In this document: piece after piece, positions 1 to 9,881 of the stretch
Numbering within the stretch: position 1 is the stretch's first letter
How the letters are laid out: each line of letters opens with the position of its first letter
Source: Burkholderiales bacterium
GTDB taxonomy: Bacteria > Pseudomonadota > Gammaproteobacteria > Burkholderiales > SG8-39
Assembly: GCA_027493935.1 (NCBI GenBank)
Contig: JAOSJV010000012.1
Location: 248,001-312,000, forward strand
DNA: 64,000 nt
Reading direction: 5' to 3'
Position numbers and translations under genes: made by a program
Notes under the pieces: generated by a model
The model's input: only the letters and a program-made list of their open reading frames with translations
Database searches by the model: none
Told to the model about the DNA's origin: nothing

Positions 1-708
1 CCTCCTGCTCGGGGGTGAACCCAGGGCCGATCCCACGCGGCAAGACGATCGACGAGCTCGTGCCGCCGCTGATCCCCGCCGACCTGCCTTCGACGCTCCT
101 GCAACGCCGGCCCGGACATCCTGCAGGCCGAGCAGAATCTGGTCGCCGCGAACGCCAGCATCGGCGCGGCGCGCGCGCTCTACTACCCGACCATCTCGCT
201 CACCGGGCTGCTCGGCTCGGTGAGCACGGCGTTCGGCGATTTCCTCTCCGGGCCGGCGACGGCCTGGTCGGTCGCCGCCGGCCTGACCGGGCCGATCTTC
301 ACGTTCGGCGCTGTCGAGGGCCAGGTCGCGAGCGCCGAGGCCGGCGAGCGCGCCGCGCTCGCCCTGTACCAGCAGACGATCCTCAACGCGTTCCGCGAGA
401 CGAATGACGCGCTCGTCGGCGCGCAGACCAAGGTGCGGGAGTCCGCGGCGCAGGACAGGCGCGTGACCGCCCTGCGCGAGTTCGCGCGGCTTTCGCGCCT
501 CAAGTTCGACGGCGGCGTGGCGAGCTACCTCGAAGTGCTGATCGCCGAGAACGACCTCTTCGCCGCCGAGCTCGCGGCGGTCCGCGTGCGCGCGGAGCGC
601 TACACGCAGCTGGTGGACGTCTACCGGGCCATGGGCGGCGGATGGGTCGACATGGCGAGCGAGGTCGCGCCGCAGCCGCGCGGCGTCGCCGCGGCGCCGC
701 CGCGCTGA
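1..708 (+). CDS. Outer membrane factor of an RND efflux system (OprM/NodT family), 3' part, two frameshifts
   Basis: This is the C-terminal part of a TolC-like outer membrane channel that pairs with an RND pump and periplasmic adaptor; the rest lies left of the window. Seen directly: a GKTIDEL..PADLPS..LLQRRPD-type segment, then AEQNLVAANA and ALYYPTISLTG, and the GPIFTFG..EGQVASAEAGERAA repeat-half typical of the family. The reading frame changes twice: an extra G near position 14 and another near 114, both in short G/C runs. After removing them the protein reads continuously to the stop at 706-708. The close fit to the family on both sides of each shift argues for sequence error rather than decay. 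Pump partner genes are not visible. Confidence 0.85.
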
Positions 709-731
709 ACGGCCGGCTCTGCGGCCGCGGT

Positions 732-1553
732 CTACGGCACCGGGGCGCCGGCCGGCCGCCGCATGCGCAGCATGCGCAACAGCCAGAGCATGGCCGCCGC
801 GGCAAGCAGGTGCTTCAAGGTGTGGCCGCTCACGATGCCGCCCGTCGCCGCGAAGATCGCCCCGTCGAGGTGCTCGGCGACCTTGGCCGCGGCGTAGAGG
901 ATCGCGGCTCCGACGATGTCCCCGCCCCGCGTGTAGCGAGAGGGAAACAGGGCGCAGAGGAGGAGCACGAGCAGCAGCCCGCCGAACTGCACCGCGGCGT
1001 ACGGATTGAGATTCTCCGCCCCGCCCCCGGCGCTCCAGCGCCAGTACCACACGCTGGCGGCGCCCAGCAGGCACAACGGCGCGAGCAGCCGCGCGCCCGC
1101 CTGTGCGCCGACGCGCTCGCTGACGACGGCAGCGACGATGCCCATCAGCGTGATCGCGATCGGCAGCCGGTCCCACGCCAGGCGCGGGCTGTCGGGCGCG
1201 AGATGGTAGTAGGCCGAGCCGAGGAACGTCAGCGCCGCGGCAGCGAACGCCACGCCCCACGCCCAGCGCTCGGCCGGATCCTGGAACGCGCGGACGCCGT
1301 CGGGCCGCGCACCGGCGAGCACGAAGCGCAAACCCAGGGCGCCCACCACGAGAAAGGCGAGGTTGGACGCGACGTCGAGCGCGTTGGCGACGCCCAGGAA
1401 GGCGCGCCGGTCCGCGAAGGCGTGGTACGCCTCCGGCTGCGCGAGCGGCGGTGCGAGCGCGGCGACCAGCGCGAGCGCGGCGGCGCTCGCCAAGACGATG
1501 GCGATGCGCGCCGCACGGCTTGTCTGGCGAACAGCAGTCGCGGCGGGGGTCAT
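732..1553 (-). CDS. Ceramidase-like (CREST family) integral membrane protein
   Basis: A 273-residue polytopic membrane protein. The N-terminal HAFADRR.FLGVANALDV stretch, the GSAYYHLAPD motif near the middle and the C-terminal SGHTLKHLLAA motif match the alkaline ceramidase/CREST superfamily, where such His residues bind a catalytic zinc. A hydrolase of ceramide-like or other lipid amides is therefore likely, but bacterial members of this family are mostly uncharacterised. Its ATG overlaps the stop of the upstream MscS gene (TGA/ATG at 1550-1553), so the two are probably translationally coupled. No separate promoter is evident. Confidence 0.7.
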   Translation of the reverse strand: MTPAATAVRQTSRAARIAIVLASAAALALVAALAPPLAQPEAYHAFADRRAFLGVANALDVASNLAFLVVGALGLRFVLAGARPDGVRAFQDPAERWAWGVAFAAAALTFLGSAYYHLAPDSPRLAWDRLPIAITLMGIVAAVVSERVGAQAGARLLAPLCLLGAASVWYWRWSAGGGAENLNPYAAVQFGGLLLVLLLCALFPSRYTRGGDIVGAAILYAAAKVAEHLDGAIFAATGGIVSGHTLKHLLAAAAMLWLLRMLRMRRPAGAPVP

Positions 1554-3395
1554 CGCGACGCCGGGCGCCCCGGCGACCCCTCGGGCGGGTAATCGAGGTT
1601 GTTCGACAGCTCGCGTCGCGTGGCCTCGTCGTAGTCCGGGAACGGCAGCCTGTTCTCACTGCGCCAGCGGGCGACCTCGGTCTCCGCCGCCTTCGTGAGC
1701 GCCGCATCCAGGCCGTGCGACCGCTCCAGGTACAGCGTCTGCGACGGAAACGCGAACTCCGCGCCGCACGCCGCGACGATGTCCTTGATGCGCAGGTTGA
1801 GGTCCTCCTGGATCGCCAGGAATTCGCTGAAGTCGCGCGTCTCGACGAACGCGAAGATCTCGAGGTCGAGCGACGAGGCGCCGTAGCCCACGAACCGCAC
1901 GCGCGCCGGATCCGGCGATACCCGCGGATGCCGGATCAGCAGCTCGCGCAGCCGTGCCAGCACGAGCCGCAGCTGGTCGGGCGTCGTCTCGTAGCGCAGC
2001 TGTAGCCTGGCGTGCAGCAGGATGGCGTCGCGGCGGGTGAAGTTCACCAGCTGCAGCTGGCAGAACTCGGCGTTGGGAACCGTGATCACGGTGCGATCGA
2101 GGCCGCGCACCCGCACCGAGCGCAGCCCGATCGCCTCGACCGTGCCCATCTTGTCGCCGAACTGGCAGAACTCGCCGACCCGCACCGGTGCGTCCGCGAA
2201 CAAGACGAAACCCGCGACGATGTTCTCGAGCGTTGGCCGTACGGCGAGCGCCACCGCGAGGCCGCCGACGCCCAGGCCCGCGAGCATCGGCGCCACCGAC
2301 ACGCCGAGGCTTTCGGCGAGGTTGACGAGCGCGTAGATCGTCAGCAGCGCGGCAACCAGCTTGGAGACCAGGCGCACGAGCTGCGCATCCAGGGCGTAGG
2401 CGCCCATGTCGCGCATCCGGATCACGGCATCGGCGGAGCGCGCGGCGAGAAGGAAGATCAGCCAGATGAGCGCCGCGTGCGCGAGTACGGCGAGCACGCC
2501 AACGACCACCTCGCGCTGCGTTCCGGTCAATCGAATCACGTCGATCGCGACGTAGCGCAGACAAGCGACCAGCAGGATCGCGGCGACCGCCAGCAGCGTT
2601 CGGGAGAGCCCGCGCGAGCGCCGCGGCCGGCGCCGCGCCGACAGCGGCCGCGAGACGCAGCGCGACGGCAAACGCTGCGAGCGCCGCCAGCGCTGCGAGC
2701 GCCAGCGTCGTCCACTTCCACCAGGGCTCGCCGCCGAACGTGGCGAACCACGCCGGCGGAAGGCGCTGCACCGCGCGCACGAACGCGTCCGGTGCGGCGA
2801 ATCCGGGCCGCAGCCGGAACCGCTCGACGACGCCGTCGTAGCGGGCGAAACCCGGTCTGGCCGGCAGGTGGTGCACGAGCTGCAGGAATTCCGGCAGCCG
2901 GGCGACGGTATCGGCCGAGAACAGATAGCCGTCCGGCGCGCCGGCTTCGCCGCCTGCGCGCACCAGGCGGATCTCGGTCTTCGGGATCGTCCAGGACGCG
3001 GGCGACGCTTCGTCCTTGGCCGCGACGCCGGGAATCGCCTCGGCCGGCGGCAGCTCGATGCGGATCAGGATCTCGAGCAGGTGCAACGCGGCCTCGATCG
3101 CCTGCAGCGAACCTGCGTCGCTGCGCGGCTGCTCGATGGCGAGCGCACGGAACGCGCGATCCGCCCGCGCCCACATCTGCTCCTGGTCGCCTGCGGTGTA
3201 CGCGTCGATCGCGGCGGCGGTCTCGGCGATGAAGGTGCCGAGCGCCGCCCGCGGCGACGAGATATCCGGAGGATCGAGCGGATGGCGCTCCAGATCGATC
3301 GCGCCCTGGGCGACGCCGAGCTGCCAGGCGGCGAGCATCGGAAGCGCCGCGAGGCATGCAAGCCACCATCGATGTCCAGCGCGCTTCGCGCTCAC
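1550..3395 (-). CDS. Mechanosensitive ion channel, MscS family (frameshifted)
   Basis: About 614 residues when repaired. The N-terminus (GTG at 3395) has a hydrophobic leader followed by a periplasmic domain of roughly 200 residues. The C-terminal half has several membrane helices and the MscS pore and beta domain: GLGVGGLAVALAVRPTLENIVAGF is the glycine/alanine-rich pore helix, followed by GEFCQFGDKMGTVEAIGLRSVRVR and TVPNAEF. This is an osmotic safety valve or signalling channel of the inner membrane. One base is gained around 2590-2620, between the last N-terminal helix and the pore module. It is transcribed with the ceramidase-like gene downstream. Confidence 0.85.
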
Positions 3396-3541
3396 GTGTC
3401 CGCCGTCGGGATCGTCCAGATGGTGATACCTTACCGGGCATGCTCCCCACGAGGCAACCTGATCCGCGTCGGTCCCGCGCCGTCCGGACCGCCCGCGGGC
3501 CGCGCAGCGGCGGCCCGGCGGGACTCGGTCGCGCCGGCACG

Positions 3542-3850
3542 ATGGCGGCGGTCGCGCTGGCGCTGCTCGCCGGATGCGCCCCGGACTCGTTTCGCAGGAA
3601 CCCGGAGTTCGAGGCGTGGATCGGCGAAGTGCGCCAGGCGTGCTATCGCGAGCGCATCGGCGTCAACACGGTCGGCGGCCTGCTCGGCAGGACCGGTTCC
3701 CGCGAGGGCAATCACTTCCTGAACGAGACGTCGCGGCTCCATGCCGGGATGATCACGCCCGAGCAATGGACCACGCGGGTCCTGGCGTTCATCAGCGGCA
3801 GGCGGACCGACCCCGGGCTGCAGTGCGTTCTGGCGCGTCTGCCGGAGTAG
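3542..3850 (+). CDS. Small predicted lipoprotein, unknown function
   Basis: 102 residues starting MAAVALALLAGCAPDSF; LLAGC is a clear lipobox, so the mature protein begins at Cys and is membrane-anchored. The rest is soluble and has two further cysteines. The frame is open upstream (ATG at 3440), but the 3542 start places the signal peptide at the N-terminus and is preferred. It is divergent from the MscS gene. I do not recognise the family. Confidence 0.55.
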   Translation: MAAVALALLAGCAPDSFRRNPEFEAWIGEVRQACYRERIGVNTVGGLLGRTGSREGNHFLNETSRLHAGMITPEQWTTRVLAFISGRRTDPGLQCVLARLPE

Positions 3851-3868
3851 CGATCGTCCTGGCGTGAG

Positions 3869-3973
3869 ATGATCGCCGCAATCCTCGCGGCAGCGCTCGC
3901 GGCGGCCGGCGCGATCGTCCAGACGCTTGCGCTGCGGCGGCGCGCCCCGCCGCAGCGCGCCCGGACCGAGTAG
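3869..3973 (+). CDS. Possible 34-residue small membrane peptide
   Basis: ATG at 3869 to TAG at 3971-3973 encodes a hydrophobic alanine-rich helix of about 18 residues followed by a basic tail (LRRRAPPQRAR). It lies between the lipoprotein and the AsmA gene. The ribosome site is weak and no homology is recognised, so it may be a chance ORF in GC-rich DNA. Confidence 0.25.
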   Translation: MIAAILAAALAAAGAIVQTLALRRRAPPQRARTE

Positions 3974-4030
3974 GCGCGCTCTCGCGGTGCTCGCCTCGCG
4001 TCGACCATCGATTCGCCGCACGGGGCTGCC

Positions 4031-7000
4031 GTGTCGGTGACGCGTCGCCGGGTCGCCGTGGCGCTCGTCGCGCTGCTCGGTCTGCCGGTCGTCGCGGCGG
4101 CGATCGCGATCGCGGCGGTGGCGTTGCTCGACGCCTCGATCGACGTCTCGCGCTGGCGCACCGCGCTCGCCGAGCGGGCCGGCGCGGCGCTCGGGCGGCC
4201 GGTGCGCGTCGACGGTCCGCTCGAGCTCAGGCTCGGTCGCGAGGCGGAGCTCGGCATCGGGGCCCTCGGGATCGGGCACGCCCCAGGGCACGCCGCATCG
4301 GACCTCGCGACGCTCGACGGTGTGCGCGTGCGCATCGATCTGCCCGCCGCGTTGCGCGGCCGGCTGCGCTTGCGCGCGCTCGACATCGCCGCGGTGCGCG
4401 TGCGCCTCGAGCGCACTGACGATGGCGGCGCGCGCCTCCCCGGGGCCCGGCCGCCGGCCGAAGAGACGCAAACGACCGCGCCGGCTGCGCCGCATCTCGA
4501 GCACCTGACGATCCGGCGTCTGGTCGTCGAGCGCGCCGACGCGCGCGGCGACGCGCGTCCGCTGATCGAGCTCGAGCAGCTCGTCGCGAGCGAGGAGCGC
4601 GGCGGTGCGCTGAAGGCCGCGGCGCGCGCGCGCGCGCGCGGGTCGCCGACCTGCTCGATCGCGGTAGAGGGCGCGGCCAGCCACGTGCTCCGCGCCGCCG
4701 ATCGCCCGTGGCCGTTCACGCTCGAGCTCGGCTGTCCGCGCACGCGGCTGCACGCGAGCGGCCGGCTCGAGCGCGGCAGGCGCGCCGTCCGCGCGAGCTT
4801 CGGCGCGGGCGTGGAGAGCCTCGAGGACATCGAGTCCGCGCTCGGCCGCGCGCTGCCGAAGCTCGCCGCCGCCGCGCTCGCCGGCGAGCTGGTCGCCACG
4901 GCCGATGTGATCGAGCTCGCCGAACTCAGGGGGCGCGTCGGCGACGCGGTGGTGACCGGCGCGCTCGCGCTCCATCTCGGTGGGGCGCGAGCGCGGCTGA
5001 CCGGAGAGCTCACGGCCGACGCGCTCGACTTGCAGCATCTGCTTGCCGGCGCGACGCCTCGAGACGGGACGCTGCTGGACGACGAAGCGCTGGCGCGCCA
5101 AGCGCTTCCTCTGCGCGACGCGCCTGCGGTCGACGCCGAGCTCGTGCTGCGGGCGCGGCACCTCGTCGGCCTCGGCGTCCAGGATGCGCGACTCGACCTC
5201 GAGGCCGACGCGCGGGGCGTGCGCGCGCCGATCGCGGCCACGGTCGGGGGCGTTCCGCTCGCTGGGCGCATCGAGCTGGCGGTCGCGGCGGCGGCGCCCG
5301 AGGTGTCGCTCGAGGTCGAGGCCAATGACGTTCCGCTCGCGACCCTGGCGCGGTCCTTCGACGGCGCGGCCGGCGTCGAAGGCAGGCTCGGACGCCTCGC
5401 GCTGCGCCTCGTTTCCCGCGGCGACACGCTCGGCGCGCTGGCGCGCGATCTCGACCTTCGCCTGGAGGTCGCGTCGGCGCGGCTGCGCGCCCGCCCGCGC
5501 GCGGGCGGGCGGCCGTTCGAGATGAGGCTCGATGCGCTCGAGCTCGCCGCGCCGCGCGGTCAGCCGCTCCGCGGCACGGCGCGCGGTGCGCTCCTCGGCG
5601 AGCCGGTGCGGCTGAAGCTCCGTGGCGGCACGGTGGCGCAGATCCTGCGTGAGCAGGCGACGCCGGTCGCGCTCGAGCTCGCCGCGAGGGAAGCCACGGC
5701 GCGCGTTTCAGGCACGCTCGCCCGGCCCGATGCGGCGCGCGATCTCGACCTCGCGTTCCGCCTCGCCGCGCCGCGCGCGGGCGACCTCGCCCGCCGCGCG
5801 GGCGTCGACCCCGAAGCGGGGCCTCCCCGTTCCGCTCGCGCTGCACGGCCGCCTGCGCATCGGGCGCGAGCGCTGGCAGCTCGCCGAGGCGATCGTCAGA
5901 ATCGGCCGAAGCGAGTTCTCGGTCGACGCCCGCAGCGCGACCGTCGACGGCCAGTCCGTCGTCGTCGCCTCGGTGCGCAGCCCGCTGATCGATGCGACCG
6001 AGCTGGCGGCGCTCTTCAAACGGCCGGCGGGCGGGAGCGCGACCTCGGGAGACGCGCCGATCCTGCCGCAGCGCCTGCGCCTGCCCGACGCCGACGTCCG
6101 TTTCGACCTCGCGCGCGTCGTGCTCGGCCGCAACGAGTTCGTCGCGGTCGGCGCCGACGCTCGCATTCGCGACGGCCGCATCGCGTCTTCGCCATGGGCG
6201 GCGCGGTTCGCGGGAGTGGCGTTCGAGGGGCGCGCCGCGCTGGACATGCGCGGCGATGCGCCCGAGCTCGCGCTGTCGATGTCGGCGCGCGACGTCGACG
6301 TCGGCGCCCTGCTCCGCACCCTGAGCATCGCCGAGGTCGTCGACGAGCGCGCCGCCACGCTCGAGGCGGAGCTCGCGAGCCGCGGTCGCGGGCTGCGCGA
6401 GCTTCTCGACGGCGCCACGCTGAAGGCGGCGCCTCACCGGCGGCGATCTGACCGTGCGCGGACCGGCCGACAAGACGCTCGCGAGCATCCAGCTCGACGA
6501 GGTGGCGATCGGCGCGTCGCCCGGCGCGCCGCTCACGGTGCGTCTCGACGGCACGCTGGACGCAACGCCGGCGACGATCACCGTCGCCGCCGGGACGCTC
6601 GCCGATCTCGCACGCGCGTCGGCGCACCTGCCGTTCGCGCTCGAGGCGCGGGCGGCCGGCGCACGCCTCGCCCTCGATGGCGAGGTGACGCTGCCGCTCG
6701 GACGCGGCGGCAAGCTCGTGCTCGCGCTCGGCGGCGAGCGTCTCGACTCGCTCGCCAGCCTCGTGCGCGCCGAGCTGCCGCCGTGGGGGCCGTGGTCGAT
6801 CGGCGGTCCGATCGCCATGTCGTCCACCGGCTACGCTGTCCCGCAGCTCACCGTGCAGGTCGGCGAGAGCCGGCTGTACGGCACCGGCCGGCTCGACCTC
6901 GCCGGCGCGCGGCCCAGCCTGTCTGCGCACATCCGCGCGCCGCACGTGCAGCTCGACGATTTCCCATTCGATGCACCCCGGGAAAGGGCGCCGGGGGCGA

Positions 7001-7912
7001 GCCGCACCGAGCAGCTCCGCGCGACCGTGCGGGATACCGCCAGGCAGACCGAAGCCCTGCTCAGCCGGGCGTTCCTGCGCCGCTTCGACGCCTCGCTCGT
7101 CGTGGAAGTCGGGCAGGTGCTCTCGGGCGCCGATCGCCTCGGCGGCGGCCAGCTCGGCCTCGAACTCGTCGACGGACTGCTCGCCGTCGAGCCGCTCATG
7201 GTCAACCTGCCCGGGGGCGGGGCGCGACTTTACGCCTCCTACGACACGCGCGGACGCGAGGTCGACCTCGTCGCCGGCGCGCGCATCGAGCGCTTCGACT
7301 ACGGTGTGCTCGCGCGCCGCAACCGGCCCGATGCCGACATCCAGGGGCTGCTGAGCCTCGACATGGAGATCCGCAGCCGGGCACCTTCGCTCGACGCGAT
7401 CTTCGCCCGCGCCGACGGCCACATCGATTTCGCGGTGTGGCCGCGCGATCTGCGCGGCGGCGTCCTCGACCGGTGGGCCGTGAACCTGTTTCTCGCGCTG
7501 CTGCCCTTTCTCGATCCGGGAAGCGGGTCGAAGGTGAACTGCCTCGTCGGGCGCCTCGATCTGGACGGCGGCGTGCTCACCCACGACGCGCTCGTGATCG
7601 ACACCACCCGCGTACGGGCGCTCGGCAGCGGCCGCGCCGATCTGCGCACCGAGGAAATCGCGTTCCGTTTCCGCCCGCGCGCGAGGGGCGGCCTTCTTCA
7701 GCCTGCAGACGCCGCTCAGCGTCAGCGGCACCATGACCGACTTCCGGATCGCACCGACCCGCGGCGATTTCGCCGAGGCTTTCGCGCGCCTGATCGCGTC
7801 GGTGATCACGCTGCCGCTCGAGACGCTGATCCATGGCCCGCTGCCGCGCGACGGCGCGGACGTGTGCATCGATCCGCTGCGCGCCGACGCCCGCACCGCA
7901 GGCGCGCATTGA
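4031..7912 (+). CDS. AsmA family protein (three frameshifts)
   Basis: About 1290 residues once repaired: an N-terminal membrane helix (VALVALLGLPVVAAAIAIA), then DASIDVSRWR and GRPVRVDGPLEL, typical of the AsmA N-terminal domain, a long repetitive beta-rich periplasmic region, and a C-terminal AsmA_2-like end with SLQTPLSVSGT and TLPLETL. AsmA-like proteins are thought to bridge the periplasm and take part in phospholipid transport to the outer membrane. Frame changes near 5818 (GGGG), 6433 (extra C) and 7690 (extra G) are all single-base gains and together restore the original frame. The GTG start at 4031 is chosen because it directly precedes the basic residues and membrane helix. Confidence 0.8.
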
Positions 7913-7915
7913 CGC

Positions 7916-8292
7916 TCAGAACCGCGCGGCGTTGCGCGCGGCGACGGCTGCGTCGCGCCGCGCCTTGGCCTCCTTCACCGCCGCCTCGTTCTCGGCCTGA
8001 CGGGCCCAGTACGCGTCGTTGAGGCGGCTCATCCCACCAACCGTCCCGGTCCGCTCGCCCGGCAGCGGCTCCTTGCCGAGCTCGAGCCGCTTCCGCGCCT
8101 GCGCCAGCGCGGCGTTGGCGGCGCGCAGCTCGGCATCGGCCTCGCGCAGGCGCTCCATTCGACTCGGGGGCGGGTCTCGCCTTGCGACTGCGCGACGCGC
8201 ACCGGCGTCGCGGCGCCGCCCGGGAGCGCGCCGGATGCCGCGACCCCCGGGCCGGCGAGGGCGACAAGGGCGACAAGGGCGACAAGCTTCAT
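7916..8292 (-). CDS. Small exported coiled-coil protein (frameshifted)
   Basis: ATG at 8292 is preceded by GAGGAGGTGGTCACG, a strong ribosome site. The signal peptide contains three LVA units encoded by a 9-base tandem repeat at 8263-8289. The mature part is a charged Ala/Glu/Arg-rich coiled coil (READAELRAANAALAQARKRLELGK) with SRLNDAYWARQAENEAAVKEA near the end. One C is missing from the run near 8168, which joins the leader and the coiled coil. It resembles small periplasmic DUF4124- or YbgF-like coiled-coil proteins only in composition; function is unknown. It converges on the AsmA gene, with stops three bases apart. Confidence 0.6.
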
Positions 8293-8449
8293 CGTGACCA
8301 CCTCCTCGACGGCCGTTACGCGGAAGTCCGTTTCACCATTGATACAGCGATACGGAGCCGGCCCCGTACGAGTCGACCGGCACGCGAGGTGATCATGGTA
8401 AGGGAAATGTTGTAGTCTTGGCGCCCCTCGGACACAAGGGGAGTCGGAA

Positions 8450-8827
8450 ATGAGCAACTTCTGGGACATGGTCTGGCTGATCCTGTCCACCTTCGTCTTC
8501 GTCGCCTACCTCCTGGTGCTGTTCCAGATCATCGTGGACCTCTTCCGCGACCAGGAGCTCGGCGGCGGCTTCAAAGCGCTGTGGATCATCGGCCTCATCT
8601 TCCTGCCGTTCCTGACGGCGCTCCTGTACGTCGTCGCCCGTGGCCGCGGCATGGCGGGCCGGGCCCGCGCCGCGGCAGAGCGCGCGAAGTCGGACACAGA
8701 TGCCTACATCCGCTCGGTGGCCGCAAAGTCGCCCGCCGAGCAGATCGCCGACGCGAAGGTGCTGCTCGACGCCGGGACGATCGACCAGGACGAGTTCGCG
8801 CGGCTGAAGGCGAAGGCGCTCGCGTGA
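8450..8827 (+). CDS. SHOCT-domain membrane protein
   Basis: 125 residues. Two membrane helices at about 9-29 and 43-65, with a PLDc_N-like arrangement, are followed by a basic linker and a C-terminal SHOCT helix pair (SPAEQIADAKVLLDAGTIDQDEFARLKAKALA). The SHOCT motif is a short oligomerisation or interaction module found in many small bacterial membrane proteins; the specific role is unknown. ATG follows GGGGAGTCGGAA. The patatin gene starts 22 bases downstream. Confidence 0.8.
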   Translation: MSNFWDMVWLILSTFVFVAYLLVLFQIIVDLFRDQELGGGFKALWIIGLIFLPFLTALLYVVARGRGMAGRARAAAERAKSDTDAYIRSVAAKSPAEQIADAKVLLDAGTIDQDEFARLKAKALA

Positions 8828-8849
8828 TCGGCGAGGCGTGCGCGCGCCG

Positions 8850-9875
8850 ATGAGCGCCGACCGCGATCCGCTGCTCGTCGACCTCGGCCTGCAGGGCGGA
8901 GGCGCCCACGGCGCCTTCACCTGGGGCGTGCTCGATCGGCTGCTCGAGGAGCGCTGGCTGGAGTTCGACGGCATCTCCGGCACCTCGGCCGGCGCGATGA
9001 ACGCCGCGGTGATGGCCGACGGGTTCGCGCACGGCGGCCCGGAGCAGGCGCGCGCCGCGCTCGAGAATTTCTGGAAGCGCGTCTCGGACGCCGCAGCGCT
9101 CAGTCCTCTGCGGCGCGGCCCGCTCGAGATCCTGACCGGGCGCTGGACGCTCGACTACTCGCCGCTGTTTGCCGCCCTCGACGTGGCATCACGGGTGCTC
9201 TCGCCCTACGACGTCAACCCGCTCGGCTCCAATCCGCTGCGCGACATCCTCGCCCAGTGCGTCGACTTCGAGCGGCTCGCCAAGGCGCCGATCAAGCTCT
9301 TCGTCACCGCGACCAACGTGCGCACCGGCCGCGGTCGCGTCTTCCGCAACGCCGACGTCTCGCCCGAGGTCCTGCTCGCCTCGGCCTGCCTGCCGACGCT
9401 GTTCCAGGCAGTCGAGATCGACGGCGAGCCGTACTGGGACGGCGGCTATTCCGGCAACCCGTCGATGGCGCCGCTCGTGCGCGAGTGCGACTCGCACGAC
9501 ACCATCCTGGTGCAGATCAACCCGATCGAGCGCCCCGGGACGCCGCGCACCGCGCGCGAGATCCACAACCGGCTGAACGAGGTGGCGTTCAACGCGACGC
9601 TGATCAAGGAGCTGCGTGCCGGCGCGCTGCTGCGGCGGGTCGCCGACCCGGGCACCGGCGAGGGCAGGCTCTGGGCGGAGATGCGCATCCATCGGATCGC
9701 GAGCGACCTCATGCTGGATCTCGGGTATTCCTCCAAGCTGATCGCCGAATGGGCGTTCTTCTGCATGCTCCGCGACGAGGGTCGCCGCGCGGCAGGGGCG
9801 TTCCTCGAGTCGCACGGCGCGGACCTCGGCGTGCGCTCGACCCTCGACCTCGACGCCCTGCTGGAAGGCGTGTAG
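8850..9875 (+). CDS. Patatin-like phospholipase (cytoplasmic type)
   Basis: 341 residues from ATG 8850. The Ser-Asp dyad motifs are all present: LQGGGAHGAFTWG (oxyanion hole), GTSAGAMN (nucleophile Ser) and DGGYSGNP (catalytic Asp). There is no signal peptide, so a cytoplasmic lipid acyl hydrolase is expected. It lies seven bases upstream of the GntP permease, suggesting cotranscription. GTG at 8838 is a possible alternative start. Intact, unlike many neighbours. Confidence 0.87.
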   Translation: MSADRDPLLVDLGLQGGGAHGAFTWGVLDRLLEERWLEFDGISGTSAGAMNAAVMADGFAHGGPEQARAALENFWKRVSDAAALSPLRRGPLEILTGRWTLDYSPLFAALDVASRVLSPYDVNPLGSNPLRDILAQCVDFERLAKAPIKLFVTATNVRTGRGRVFRNADVSPEVLLASACLPTLFQAVEIDGEPYWDGGYSGNPSMAPLVRECDSHDTILVQINPIERPGTPRTAREIHNRLNEVAFNATLIKELRAGALLRRVADPGTGEGRLWAEMRIHRIASDLMLDLGYSSKLIAEWAFFCMLRDEGRRAAGAFLESHGADLGVRSTLDLDALLEGV

Positions 9876-9881
9876 CCCCGC

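Noticed and set aside
8263-8289. Nine-base tandem repeat as a mobile or regulatory element
   Set aside because: It encodes three LVA units of a signal peptide in the small coiled-coil protein and is better explained as coding sequence.
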